From the NCBI RefSeq assembly GCF_004404055.1, contig NZ_SOHK01000007.1, positions 227,588-291,587 on the forward strand: 64,000 nucleotides of DNA, written 5' to 3'. Below, piece after piece: positions 31,979-39,981 of this stretch. The notes below the pieces were generated by a model that saw only the letters and a program-made list of their open reading frames with translations, made no database searches and had not been told where the DNA came from. Each line of letters begins with the position of its first letter. The first letter of the stretch is position 1. The DNA is from Cryobacterium ruanii (GTDB taxonomy: Bacteria > Actinomycetota > Actinomycetes > Actinomycetales > Microbacteriaceae). The position numbers and the translations under genes are program-made.

Positions 31979-32896
31979 TTAGTCGAGAGCAGGTTCGATA
32001 TCAGCGAGCAACACCTCACGGTTGAGGTCGCGCGTGTTCATGGCGACGACGGGTTGTTCTGGATCGCTGTCGATGGTGTCTTGTTCCTCATTTGTGAGCT
32101 GCTCCGACGACGTGACGAGAACCGGAATATGCTGCGTCGTCACATGCTCCTGAAGTGTTCCCACGATTTTGAAGCCACCCAGTTCTTCCATCGGGAGATC
32201 GATCAGGATCAGGTCAGGCATGAGTGGGAGGGCGTCGGTGATCGCCGCATCCACGATCTCTGCGGACTCGACGTGGTCAGCCGATTTCTCCAAATACGAG
32301 GTCACCTGCTCGATGGTTTCCTGGTCTTCGTCGTCGACGAGGATGTAGCGGGCGTGGGAACGGTCCGGAAGAAGCCCCAGCAGGGACAGGGAATCCTGCA
32401 ATTTCGCTCGCTTGAGCGGTTTCTCCAACACGGCCGCTGCGCCACGACTCAACGCCACACTCATGTCCGTATCGCCGGCGATGACCACGACAGGGATCGC
32501 CGCCATTTCTGGCGAATCGTGCAGCCTAAGCAGAAACTTCCACCCGTTGATACCCGGTAATTTCACGTCGAGGGTGATGAGACTCAGCGGAACTCGGCGG
32601 GCAAGATCGAGTGCCTCCTCGCCTGTGGAAGCTACAACCACCTCGAAGCCCTCGGCCTCGAGGAGCAGACGAACGAGCTTCGCCGACTTGTGGTCGTCCT
32701 CTACGACGAGGGCAGTGGATCTTCCACCCGGCGCAGGCGGGACCGCAACGCCGTCGCCGAGACCTGACAAACCCAATTTGGACTCGTAGTCAGACTCCGC
32801 GATCAACTCTTGCAAAAAAGGTTCCTCGATTGCATCGCCAGTTTCGTCTTTGGGGTTCAAAGATCGCTGCGGTCCGGAGCCGGAGGATGCTTTCAC
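31979..32896 (-). CDS. Tandem response-receiver protein, second domain degenerate, 5' end doubtful
   Basis: About 305 residues from a GTG at 32896 that lacks a ribosome binding site. Residues 1-58 are a low-complexity acidic linker. First receiver (about 61-175): acidic pair E66/D67/D68, phospho-acceptor D110 in TLDVKLPG, lysine K159 in LEKP; the Thr/Ser switch position is replaced (VVVIAGDT). Second receiver (about 183-300): D188/D189 and D233 (LILIDLPM) remain, but the conserved lysine is lost and the end is Glu/Asp-rich. No kinase or output domain is present. The same frame stays open upstream to a stop at 33077-33079 with no ATG/GTG, which suggests a truncated or frameshifted longer gene. 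Confidence 0.65.
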   Translation of the reverse strand: MKASSGSGPQRSLNPKDETGDAIEEPFLQELIAESDYESKLGLSGLGDGVAVPPAPGGRSTALVVEDDHKSAKLVRLLLEAEGFEVVVASTGEEALDLARRVPLSLITLDVKLPGINGWKFLLRLHDSPEMAAIPVVVIAGDTDMSVALSRGAAAVLEKPLKRAKLQDSLSLLGLLPDRSHARYILVDDEDQETIEQVTSYLEKSADHVESAEIVDAAITDALPLMPDLILIDLPMEELGGFKIVGTLQEHVTTQHIPVLVTSSEQLTNEEQDTIDSDPEQPVVAMNTRDLNREVLLADIEPALD

Positions 32897-33404
32897 CGAT
32901 GCACCGGGGTTGGGCGGTGACGCCGTATCGGCAAATGCTGCGCCCTCGGTACCGGCGGTCGCCCAGAGAGCACGGCACGGCAGGCCTTTGACTGACCATG
33001 ACAGAACTCCGTTGACTGGTGTGCCCTCGTTGCCCTTGATCCCCGCGATTGAGAATTGTCCTCGACCCGGGTGTTGGCGTAGTCAACGGGACAAAAACTA
33101 TTCATGAAACTCTCCGATGGGGCGGTAAACCGTTGTGCACTGTGCCATTCCAGCCAGAAAGCGGTTGCAACTGGGGATAGCCGCATCCGCTCGGCAATTT
33201 CGTGAGTACCGGGACACAATCAAATAGAGGACATTTCCTCACTCGTATGTATACCACGATCAGCCACGTGCCTCATGACAGCTGCCTAGCGCAGGCAGAT
33301 GCCCTCGTGCGGGCGTTCCGCCGACATCCGCTTCGGCTGCCCGGTTACGCAAAGCGGGCCGCACCCCGAAGGATGCGGCCCGCTGACGGGGTGAAGCTGC
33401 GGTG
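32897..33404. other. Spacer between receiver gene and rpsA
   Basis: 508 bases with no intact gene. On the minus strand an ATG at 33105 has GGAG six bases upstream (33112-33115) and begins MNSFCPVDYANTRVEDN; after about 20 codons its frame stops looking coding, while the receiver gene's frame (SIAGIKGNEGTPVNGVLSW) becomes coding-like just downstream. A single frameshift between about 33045 and 33077 would join them. The right end holds the rpsA terminator. The part 33120-33350 shows nothing I can identify. Confidence 0.5.
33353..33384 (-). terminator. rpsA terminator
   Basis: Perfect 11-base inverted repeat AGCGGGCCGCA / TGCGGCCCGCT with a ten-base loop, 20 bases past the rpsA stop and followed on the minus strand by a short T-run. 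Confidence 0.75.
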
Positions 33405-34859
33405 CTAGTTGCCGCCGGAGAGCTTCTCGCGGAGGGCCGCGAGTGCTTCGTCGTCGGCGAGCGTGCCGGCGCCAGCCGACTCGCTCGAGAAGGCCGATCC
33501 GGCCGGTGCGACGTCGCTGGGGGCAGCGATCTCGTCGTTCGCGGTCGAAACCTGCTTCTTGTGGGCTTCCCAACGCGCCTGGGCGGCAGCGTAGTCCTGC
33601 TCCCACTTTTCGCGCTGCTCGTCAAAGCCTTCGCGCCACTCGTTGGTCTCGGAGTCGAAGCCTTCGGGGTACTTGTACTGGCCCTTGTCGTCGTACTCGG
33701 TGAGCATTCCGTAGAGGGCCGGGTCGAACTCGGTGCCGTCGGGGTCGACGCCATCGTTGGCCTGCTTGAGGCTTAACGAGATGCGGCGACGCTCGAGGTC
33801 GATGTCAATGACCTTCACGAAGACCTCGTCGCCGACCGAGACAACCTGCTCGGCAAGCTCGACGTGCTTGCCGGAGAGCTCGCTGATGTGCACGAGGCCC
33901 TCGATGCCCTCGGCAACGCGAACGAACGCACCGAACGGAACAAGCTTGGTGACCTTACCCGGTGCAACCTGGCCGATGGCGTGGGTGCGGGCGAAGACCT
34001 GCCACGGGTCTTCCTGCGTGGCCTTGAGTGACAGGGAGACGCGCTCGCGGTCGAGGTCGACTTCGAGAATCTCGACGGTGACTTCCTGGCCAACTTCAAC
34101 GACCTCGCTGGCGTGCTCGATGTGCTTCCAGCTGAGCTCAGAAACGTGCACCAGACCATCGACGCCGCCGAGGTCGACGAACGCACCAAAGTTGACGATC
34201 GAGGAGACGACACCCTTGCGGACCTGTCCCTTTTGGAGGTTGTTGAGGAACGTGGTGCGGCTTTCGCTCTGCGTCTGCTCGAGCAGGGCGCGACGCGAGA
34301 GCACAACGTTGTTGCGGTTCTTGTCGAGCTCGAGGATCTTCGCTTCGATCTCCTGGCCCAGGTACGGAGTCAGGTCGCGGACGCGGCGAAGCTCGATGAG
34401 CGATGCCGGCAGGAAGCCGCGCAGGCCGATGTCGACGATGAGTCCACCCTTGACGACCTCGATGACCGAACCGGTGACAACACCATCGGACTCCTTGATC
34501 TTTTCAACATCGCCCCATGCACGCTCGTACTGAGCGCGCTTCTTGGAGAGGATGAGGCGGCCTTCTTTGTCTTCCTTCTGAAGAACGAGGGCCTCGACCA
34601 GGTCTCCGACCTTGACAACCTCGGAGGGGTCAACGTCGTGCTTGATGGAAAGTTCGCGGGAGGGAATGACACCCTCGGTCTTGTAGCCGACGTCGAGGAG
34701 AACCTCGTCGCGGTCGATCTTCACAACGGTGCCCTCGATGAGGTCTCCGTCGTTGAAGAATTTCAGAGTCTTTTCGACCGCGGCAAGAAAGTCTTCAGCA
34801 GATCCAATGTCGTTGATGGCGACCTGCTTGGGTGCCCGTTCGGTCGTTGCGATTGTCAT
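33405..34859 (-). CDS. rpsA: 30S ribosomal protein S1
   Basis: mRNA-binding ribosomal protein. 484 residues from the ATG at 34859, which has GGAGCAACTACTAC upstream. Four S1 (OB-fold) repeats are visible, starting at about residues 34 (GDLIEGTVVKIDRDEVLLDV), 120 (TGSVIEVVKGGLIVDIG), 206 (KGVVSSIVNFGAFVDLG) and 291 (PGKVTKLVPFGAFVRVA), followed by a long acidic C-terminal tail typical of actinobacterial S1. The upstream extension in frame to 34991 is promoter/leader sequence, not protein. Confidence 0.97.
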   Translation of the reverse strand: MTIATTERAPKQVAINDIGSAEDFLAAVEKTLKFFNDGDLIEGTVVKIDRDEVLLDVGYKTEGVIPSRELSIKHDVDPSEVVKVGDLVEALVLQKEDKEGRLILSKKRAQYERAWGDVEKIKESDGVVTGSVIEVVKGGLIVDIGLRGFLPASLIELRRVRDLTPYLGQEIEAKILELDKNRNNVVLSRRALLEQTQSESRTTFLNNLQKGQVRKGVVSSIVNFGAFVDLGGVDGLVHVSELSWKHIEHASEVVEVGQEVTVEILEVDLDRERVSLSLKATQEDPWQVFARTHAIGQVAPGKVTKLVPFGAFVRVAEGIEGLVHISELSGKHVELAEQVVSVGDEVFVKVIDIDLERRRISLSLKQANDGVDPDGTEFDPALYGMLTEYDDKGQYKYPEGFDSETNEWREGFDEQREKWEQDYAAAQARWEAHKKQVSTANDEIAAPSDVAPAGSAFSSESAGAGTLADDEALAALREKLSGGN

Positions 34860-34994
34860 GTAGTAGTTGCTCCAGGATGGACATAATAGGGCCATACGCG
34901 AAAGTCGTTCAGGTTTACGTGGATGTTCCTCGGTGCAGAAAGACCGCGGAACGTTCGCGCATGGCAGCGGGTAGCGCCACAAATGTGACACTCT

Positions 34995-35024
34995 ATCCTA
35001 GCTACCAGACTCCCTCGCAGGCAA
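34995..35024 (-). promoter_or_regulatory. Candidate rpsA promoter with long leader
   Basis: On the minus strand TTGCCT (complement 35019-35024), an 18-base spacer, and TAGGAT (complement 34995-35000). Transcription from here would give an rpsA leader of about 130 bases, long enough for S1 autoregulation. The assignment is by eye. Confidence 0.5.
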
Positions 35025-35063
35025 CTTGGCCGCGTTGCCGGAGCGACTGCCCAAACGGATGCG

Positions 35064-36740
35064 CTATTTCATCAGCGCAGACCGCAACGTGTCTAGCCCT
35101 ACGCCACCCAGGTCGAGGGCCGAGCGGTGGAATTCCTTGATCGAGAAGGCGCCGCCCAGGCGTTTCTGCGCGGCGTCGCGCAGTTGTTCCCAGATACGCT
35201 GGCCAACCTTGTAGGACGGAGCCTGGCCCGGCCAGCCGAGGTAACGGTTGACCTCGAACTTCACGAAACTCTCGTTCATGTTCACATTCTGCCCAAGAAA
35301 TTCAAAGGCGTAGTCCGAGGTCCACGGGCCGGTGCCGTCTGGCAGGGTCTTGCCGAGGTGCACGCCGATATCCAGGACGACGCGAGCGGCGCGCATCCGC
35401 TGCCCGTCGAGCATGCCGAGACGGTCAGCCGGGTCGTCGAGATAGCCGAGCTGTTCCATGAGGCGTTCCGCATAGAGCGCCCAACCCTCGGCGTGGCCGG
35501 AGGTGCCGGCGAGCTGACGGCGCCAGGTGTTGAGCCTGGCCCGGTTGAAGACGGCCTGGCCGATCTGCAGGTGGTGGCCGGGGACGCCCTCGTGATAGAC
35601 GGTGGTGAGTTCGCGCCAGGTGTCGAATTCGGTCACCCCGACTGGCACGGACCACCACATGCGGCCCGGCCGGGAGAAGTCGTCGGTCGGTCCGGTGTAG
35701 TAGATGCCGCCCTCCTGGGTGGGGGCGATCATGCACTCGATGGTTTTGATCTCGTCGGGGATGTCGAACTGGGTGGCGGCCAAGTCCGCCACAGCCTTGT
35801 CGCTGGTCTTCTGCATCCACTCTTGCAATGCCCGGGTGCCGTGCAGTTTGCGGCTCGGGTCGGTATCAAGGAAGGCGATGGCCTCGAGCACACTCGCCCC
35901 GGGTTTGATCTGGTGCGCGACCCTTTCCTGCTCTTCGACCATGCGGGCGAGTTCTTCGATGCCCCATTCGTAGGTTTCGTCCAAGTCGATAGCGGCGCCG
36001 AGAAATCGGCGGGAGGCGAGGGTGTACAATTCGCGGCCAATCGCGTCGTCTGCGGTCGCTTTGCCTTCGAGCTCGGTGCTGAAGAAGGTCGCCAATTTGC
36101 TGTAGGCGGTGGCAGAGCGACGTGCGCCGAGGCCGACGTCCTTCGCGAGCGAGGCGGGCAGGGTGCCGTCGTCCAGGGCGGCGTTGGCAGCGAAGTCGGC
36201 GAAGAATCCGTCGTTGGCGGCGTGGCGCTGAGCCTGGACGAGCACCTCGCGCACCTGGCGCCGGGCCGGCGTCACGCCGCGTTCGATGCCGAGCCGGAGG
36301 GTCTCGATGTACCCATCGATAGCGGCGGGCAGATTGCCCAATCGCGAGGCGATGTTCGCCCAGTCGTCGACGGTCTTCGTGGGCATGAGGTCGAAGATCT
36401 CGCGGATCTCCTGCGCGGGTGAGGCGATGACGTTGAGGTCGCGCAGCTGCAGCTGGGCGTCGGAACTTTCCACGCTAAGCGACAGCTCGCTGCGCAGGTC
36501 GGTTTGCGTGACTTCGTCAACGCTGTCGACCGGCGAAGCGGCGTCCAGTTGGGCAATCGTCCTTTTCGCCTCAGCGACGAAGCGCTCATGGCCGGCCGGG
36601 GAGTAATCCCCGTAGCGGCCATCACCCTCGGTCCGGCCGATGTACGTGCCCACCGTCGGGTCGAGGTCGACCAGGGTGTCCACCCACTGTTCAGCGATCT
36701 GATCAATGGCCGTTGGAGTGCGCTGGCTGTCGTTTGTCAT
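35064..36740 (-). CDS. DUF885 family protein (putative metallopeptidase-like)
   Basis: 558 residues, the usual size of the DUF885 family, which is alpha-helical with a zinc-peptidase-like motif. The hallmark YHEGVPGHHLQIGQ (about residues 383-396) is intact, followed by SGHAEGWALYAERLM (about 415-429) with the conserved glutamate. No signal peptide, so cytoplasmic. The substrate is not known for the family. It sits between polA and rpsA as in related genomes, 86 bases from polA and transcribed alone or with it. Confidence 0.9.
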   Translation of the reverse strand: MTNDSQRTPTAIDQIAEQWVDTLVDLDPTVGTYIGRTEGDGRYGDYSPAGHERFVAEAKRTIAQLDAASPVDSVDEVTQTDLRSELSLSVESSDAQLQLRDLNVIASPAQEIREIFDLMPTKTVDDWANIASRLGNLPAAIDGYIETLRLGIERGVTPARRQVREVLVQAQRHAANDGFFADFAANAALDDGTLPASLAKDVGLGARRSATAYSKLATFFSTELEGKATADDAIGRELYTLASRRFLGAAIDLDETYEWGIEELARMVEEQERVAHQIKPGASVLEAIAFLDTDPSRKLHGTRALQEWMQKTSDKAVADLAATQFDIPDEIKTIECMIAPTQEGGIYYTGPTDDFSRPGRMWWSVPVGVTEFDTWRELTTVYHEGVPGHHLQIGQAVFNRARLNTWRRQLAGTSGHAEGWALYAERLMEQLGYLDDPADRLGMLDGQRMRAARVVLDIGVHLGKTLPDGTGPWTSDYAFEFLGQNVNMNESFVKFEVNRYLGWPGQAPSYKVGQRIWEQLRDAAQKRLGGAFSIKEFHRSALDLGGVGLDTLRSALMK

Positions 36741-36826
36741 GCTCAGAGCCTAGAACACGACCGCGAGATCTGAACCCCCCAATTGGGGAAACTGGCCGGT
36801 CAACGGCCAAAGACTCAGCCCCGTGA

Positions 36827-39505
36827 TCAGTGAGCGGCGGCGTCCCAGTTGGCACCGCGACCGACCTGAACCGTCAGCGGAACGAGCAGGTCGGCGGCGG
36901 ATTCCATGTTGTGGGTGACGACCTGGCTTAGAGCGTCCCACTCCCCCGGTGCGACGTCGAAGATCAATTCGTCGTGCACCTGCAGCAGCATGCGAGACTC
37001 CATCGAGGCATCCGTCAGGTCGGCGGCGATACCGTTCATGGCGATCTTCATGATGTCAGCGGCGGAACCTTGGATCGGAGCGTTGAGGGCCGCACGTTCG
37101 GCGTTGTCCCGCAGCACTCGTTTGGGGCTGGCCAGGTCGGGGAACGGGCGGCGGCGACCGAAGATGGTCTCGGTGTAGCCGTCGACCTTGGCCTGCTCGA
37201 CGACGTTCCGTAGGTAGTCGCGCACCGCACCGAACCGCTCGAAATAGTCCGTCATGAGCTGCTTGGCCTCTTTGGTGTCGATGCGTAGCTGCTTGGACAG
37301 CCCGAAGGCACTCAGGCCGTAGGCGAGCCCGTAGCTCATGGCCTTGACCTTGCTGCGCATCTCGGAGGAAACGTCGCCGGGGTCGACGCCGAAAATGCGT
37401 GAACCGACGAATCGGTGCAGGTCTTCGCCAGCGTTGAACGCTTCGATGAGCCCGGCGTCTTCGGAGAGATGCGCCATGATGCGCATCTCGATTTGCGAGT
37501 AGTCGGCGGTGAGCAGGCTCTCGCTGCCCGTGCCAGCCTGGAACGCGGCGCGGATGCGTCGGCCCTCCTCGGTGCGGACGGGGATATTCTGCAGGTTGGG
37601 GTCGTTGGAAGAAATGCGTCCGGTCGTGGTGCCGATCTGTACATAGGTTGTGTGGATGCGACCGGTCGTGTCAATGGCTTTGTCCAGCGTTTCCACGATC
37701 TGGCGCAGCTTGGTGGCGTCGCGGTGTTTGAGCAGCAGATCAAGGAACGGATGCGGGTTGCTGGCCTGCAGGTCGGCGAGAGCACCGGCATCCGTTGAGA
37801 AACCGGTCTTGTTGGCGCGGGTCTTTGGCATCTCGAGCTGCTCGAACAGCACGTCCTGCAACTGCTTCGGTGAGCCGAGGTTCACTTCGCGGCCGATCTC
37901 GGCGTAGGCGGCGGCGGCGAGGCTTGCTGTGCTGGCACCGAGCTCGGCTGACAGTTCCGCGAGCTGCGAGTGGGAGACGCTCACGCCGGCCAGTTCCATG
38001 TCGGCCAGTGCGAGCAGTGTCGGCAGCTCAATGTCGAGCAGCAGTTTGAGGGAGCCGGGGTCGAGCGCTATCTCGACAGCGGCGAATACCCGCAGGGTAT
38101 ACCAGGCCTGCGCGGGGGCGCCGGACTGCTGGGTCTCATCCGGCACGAGCTGATTGGGGTCGGCGACGGGCAGGCTTTCGTCAAGGTAGCGCGACACGAG
38201 GTCGGCCAGGGTCTTGTCGGGACCGCCGGGACGGACGAGCCAGGCACCAACCAGCGTGTCGAAGGCCAGGCCCGTAAACGGCAGGCCACTGCGACGCAGT
38301 GCCTTCACCTGGTGCTTAGCGTCGTTCATGATCTTCGGGGCGTCGCTCGCGAGCCAGGATTCCAGCGGGGCGTAGTCGTCGCGACCCTGCTGCCACGGCA
38401 GATTGATGGTCTCCGTCGGGCTTGCCAGGCCGAAACCGATGGCCCTGCCGTCCTGCACCTCCACGGTAAGGCCGATTCCGCCAGGGTGGGCGGCCGTGGC
38501 TCGGTCGAGCCAGGCCTGGAGTTCTTCGTCGAGCAAGTCCTGCGCGACGGGCGCCTGCAGGGCGGGAACTTCGTCGATGACGGCGATGAGAGCGGATACC
38601 TCGGACGCCGGATCTGCGCCGGCGAGCTTGAGCACCCGGTCGAGGAGGGTCTTGAACTCGAGGCGGGTGAAGATGTCGCGCACGGCATCGGTGTTCATGG
38701 CGCCGCGTTCGAGGGCGGCGACCGTCATGGGCAGCTCCAGGTCGGTGACCAGGCGGTTGAGTCGGCGGTTGCGGATCGCGTTCTCTTTCTGCTCGCGCAG
38801 GTTGTTGCCGACAACGCCCTTGATCTCGTCAGCGTGTTCGAGGATGCCGTCGAGGCTGCCGTAGAGACCGAGCCATTTCACGGCGGTCTTCTCACCGACC
38901 TTGCTGATGCCAATGAGGTTGTCGCTGGTCTCACCGACGAGAGCGGCCACGTCGGGGTACTGCTCCGGTTCGATGCCGTAGCGTTCGCGCACCCGGGCCG
39001 GGTCGTAGCGGGTCAGGGCAGACACGCCCTGGCTGGCTGGGTAGAGCAGGGTGACGGTCTCGTTGACCAGCTGGATGGCGTCGCGGTCGCCGGAGACCAC
39101 GAGCACGTTGTAGCCGGCGGCGGTGCCCTCGACCGAGAGGGTCGCGAGGATGTCGTCGGCCTCGAAGTCTTCCTTGGTGATGGTCGTGATGTTCATCGCG
39201 GCGAGGGCTTCCTGCAGGAGCGGAATCTGCCCGAGGAACTCCGGCGGAGTCGCATTGCGGGTGCCCTTGTACTCGGGGTATTCCCGGGTACGGAAGGAGG
39301 CGCGCGAAATATCGAAGGCGACCGCGAGGTGCGTCGGTTTCTCGTTACGCAGCAGGCTGAGCAGCATCGATAGAAAGCCGTGGATGGCGTTCGTATGCTG
39401 CCCGGCGTGGGTCTGGAAGCTGTCCACCGGCAGGGCAAAAAATGCCCGGAATGCCAGGGAATGGCCGTCGATGATCATCAGGGTAGGCTTTTCGGAGTCC
39501 AACAC
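36827..39505 (-). CDS. polA: DNA polymerase I
   Basis: Repair and Okazaki-fragment polymerase. 892 residues: N-terminal 5'-3' exonuclease (IIDGHSLAFRAFFALP; DFEADDILATL; VSGDRDAIQLV), a central 3'-5' exonuclease-like domain lacking the DxE active-site motif and therefore presumably without proofreading, as is usual in actinobacteria, and a C-terminal polymerase domain with motif A DYSQIEMRIMAH, motif B MRSKVKAMSYGLAYG and motif C QVHDELIF. The start is a GTG at 39505 with GGGGGAG abutting it; start position is somewhat uncertain. Divergent from the thioesterase across 53 bases. Confidence 0.97.
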   Translation of the reverse strand: MLDSEKPTLMIIDGHSLAFRAFFALPVDSFQTHAGQHTNAIHGFLSMLLSLLRNEKPTHLAVAFDISRASFRTREYPEYKGTRNATPPEFLGQIPLLQEALAAMNITTITKEDFEADDILATLSVEGTAAGYNVLVVSGDRDAIQLVNETVTLLYPASQGVSALTRYDPARVRERYGIEPEQYPDVAALVGETSDNLIGISKVGEKTAVKWLGLYGSLDGILEHADEIKGVVGNNLREQKENAIRNRRLNRLVTDLELPMTVAALERGAMNTDAVRDIFTRLEFKTLLDRVLKLAGADPASEVSALIAVIDEVPALQAPVAQDLLDEELQAWLDRATAAHPGGIGLTVEVQDGRAIGFGLASPTETINLPWQQGRDDYAPLESWLASDAPKIMNDAKHQVKALRRSGLPFTGLAFDTLVGAWLVRPGGPDKTLADLVSRYLDESLPVADPNQLVPDETQQSGAPAQAWYTLRVFAAVEIALDPGSLKLLLDIELPTLLALADMELAGVSVSHSQLAELSAELGASTASLAAAAYAEIGREVNLGSPKQLQDVLFEQLEMPKTRANKTGFSTDAGALADLQASNPHPFLDLLLKHRDATKLRQIVETLDKAIDTTGRIHTTYVQIGTTTGRISSNDPNLQNIPVRTEEGRRIRAAFQAGTGSESLLTADYSQIEMRIMAHLSEDAGLIEAFNAGEDLHRFVGSRIFGVDPGDVSSEMRSKVKAMSYGLAYGLSAFGLSKQLRIDTKEAKQLMTDYFERFGAVRDYLRNVVEQAKVDGYTETIFGRRRPFPDLASPKRVLRDNAERAALNAPIQGSAADIMKIAMNGIAADLTDASMESRMLLQVHDELIFDVAPGEWDALSQVVTHNMESAADLLVPLTVQVGRGANWDAAAH

Positions 39506-39558
39506 TCCCCCAGCCTACAAGTGTCTTCGTGCGTGGGCTCTCCCGACCAAAGGTGATC

Positions 39559-39981
39559 ATGTTCGATTCGACTGACGACGCACTTGCCTGGGTTCAGCAG
39601 CGCGGCGGCGACCTGGCCGACAAGATGGGGCTGGAGTTCACCGAATTCACGATTGACCGGGCCGTGGCACGGATGCCCGTTGCTGGCAACACGCAACCCG
39701 CCATGCTCATGCACGGCGGCGCCTACGTCGTGCTCGGCGAGTCGCTCGGCTCGATGGCCGCGAACCTGCACGCCGGACCTGGAAAACTCGCCGTCGGCAT
39801 TGAGATCAACGCCTCGCACAACCGTTCAGCCACCGCGGGGTACGTCACCGGAGTCTGCACCCCGATTCACCTGGGGCGTACCCTCACCACCCACGAGATC
39901 GTGGTCACCGACGATGACGGCCGGCGTTGCTCGACGATTCGCATCACAAATATCATCAAGGACCTGCCGCCGCAGGGCTAG
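39559..39981 (+). CDS. Hotdog-fold thioesterase, PaaI type
   Basis: 140 residues, single hotdog domain. Active-site region NTQPAMLMHGGAYVVLGESL (about 46-65) follows the PaaI/YbgC pattern with HGGA and a downstream acidic residue (E63). Likely hydrolyses an acyl- or aryl-CoA; substrate not predictable. AAAGG lies five bases before the ATG at 39559. Its last bases overlap the end of the convergent nuclease-helicase gene by four. Commonly found beside polA in Microbacteriaceae, so the pairing is probably positional rather than functional. Confidence 0.9.
   Translation: MFDSTDDALAWVQQRGGDLADKMGLEFTEFTIDRAVARMPVAGNTQPAMLMHGGAYVVLGESLGSMAANLHAGPGKLAVGIEINASHNRSATAGYVTGVCTPIHLGRTLTTHEIVVTDDDGRRCSTIRITNIIKDLPPQG

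Noticed and set aside
33245..33254. GTATGTATAC near the rpsA 3' side as a second PadR site
   Set aside because: It lacks the full GTGTAT/ATACAC arms and is far from any promoter.
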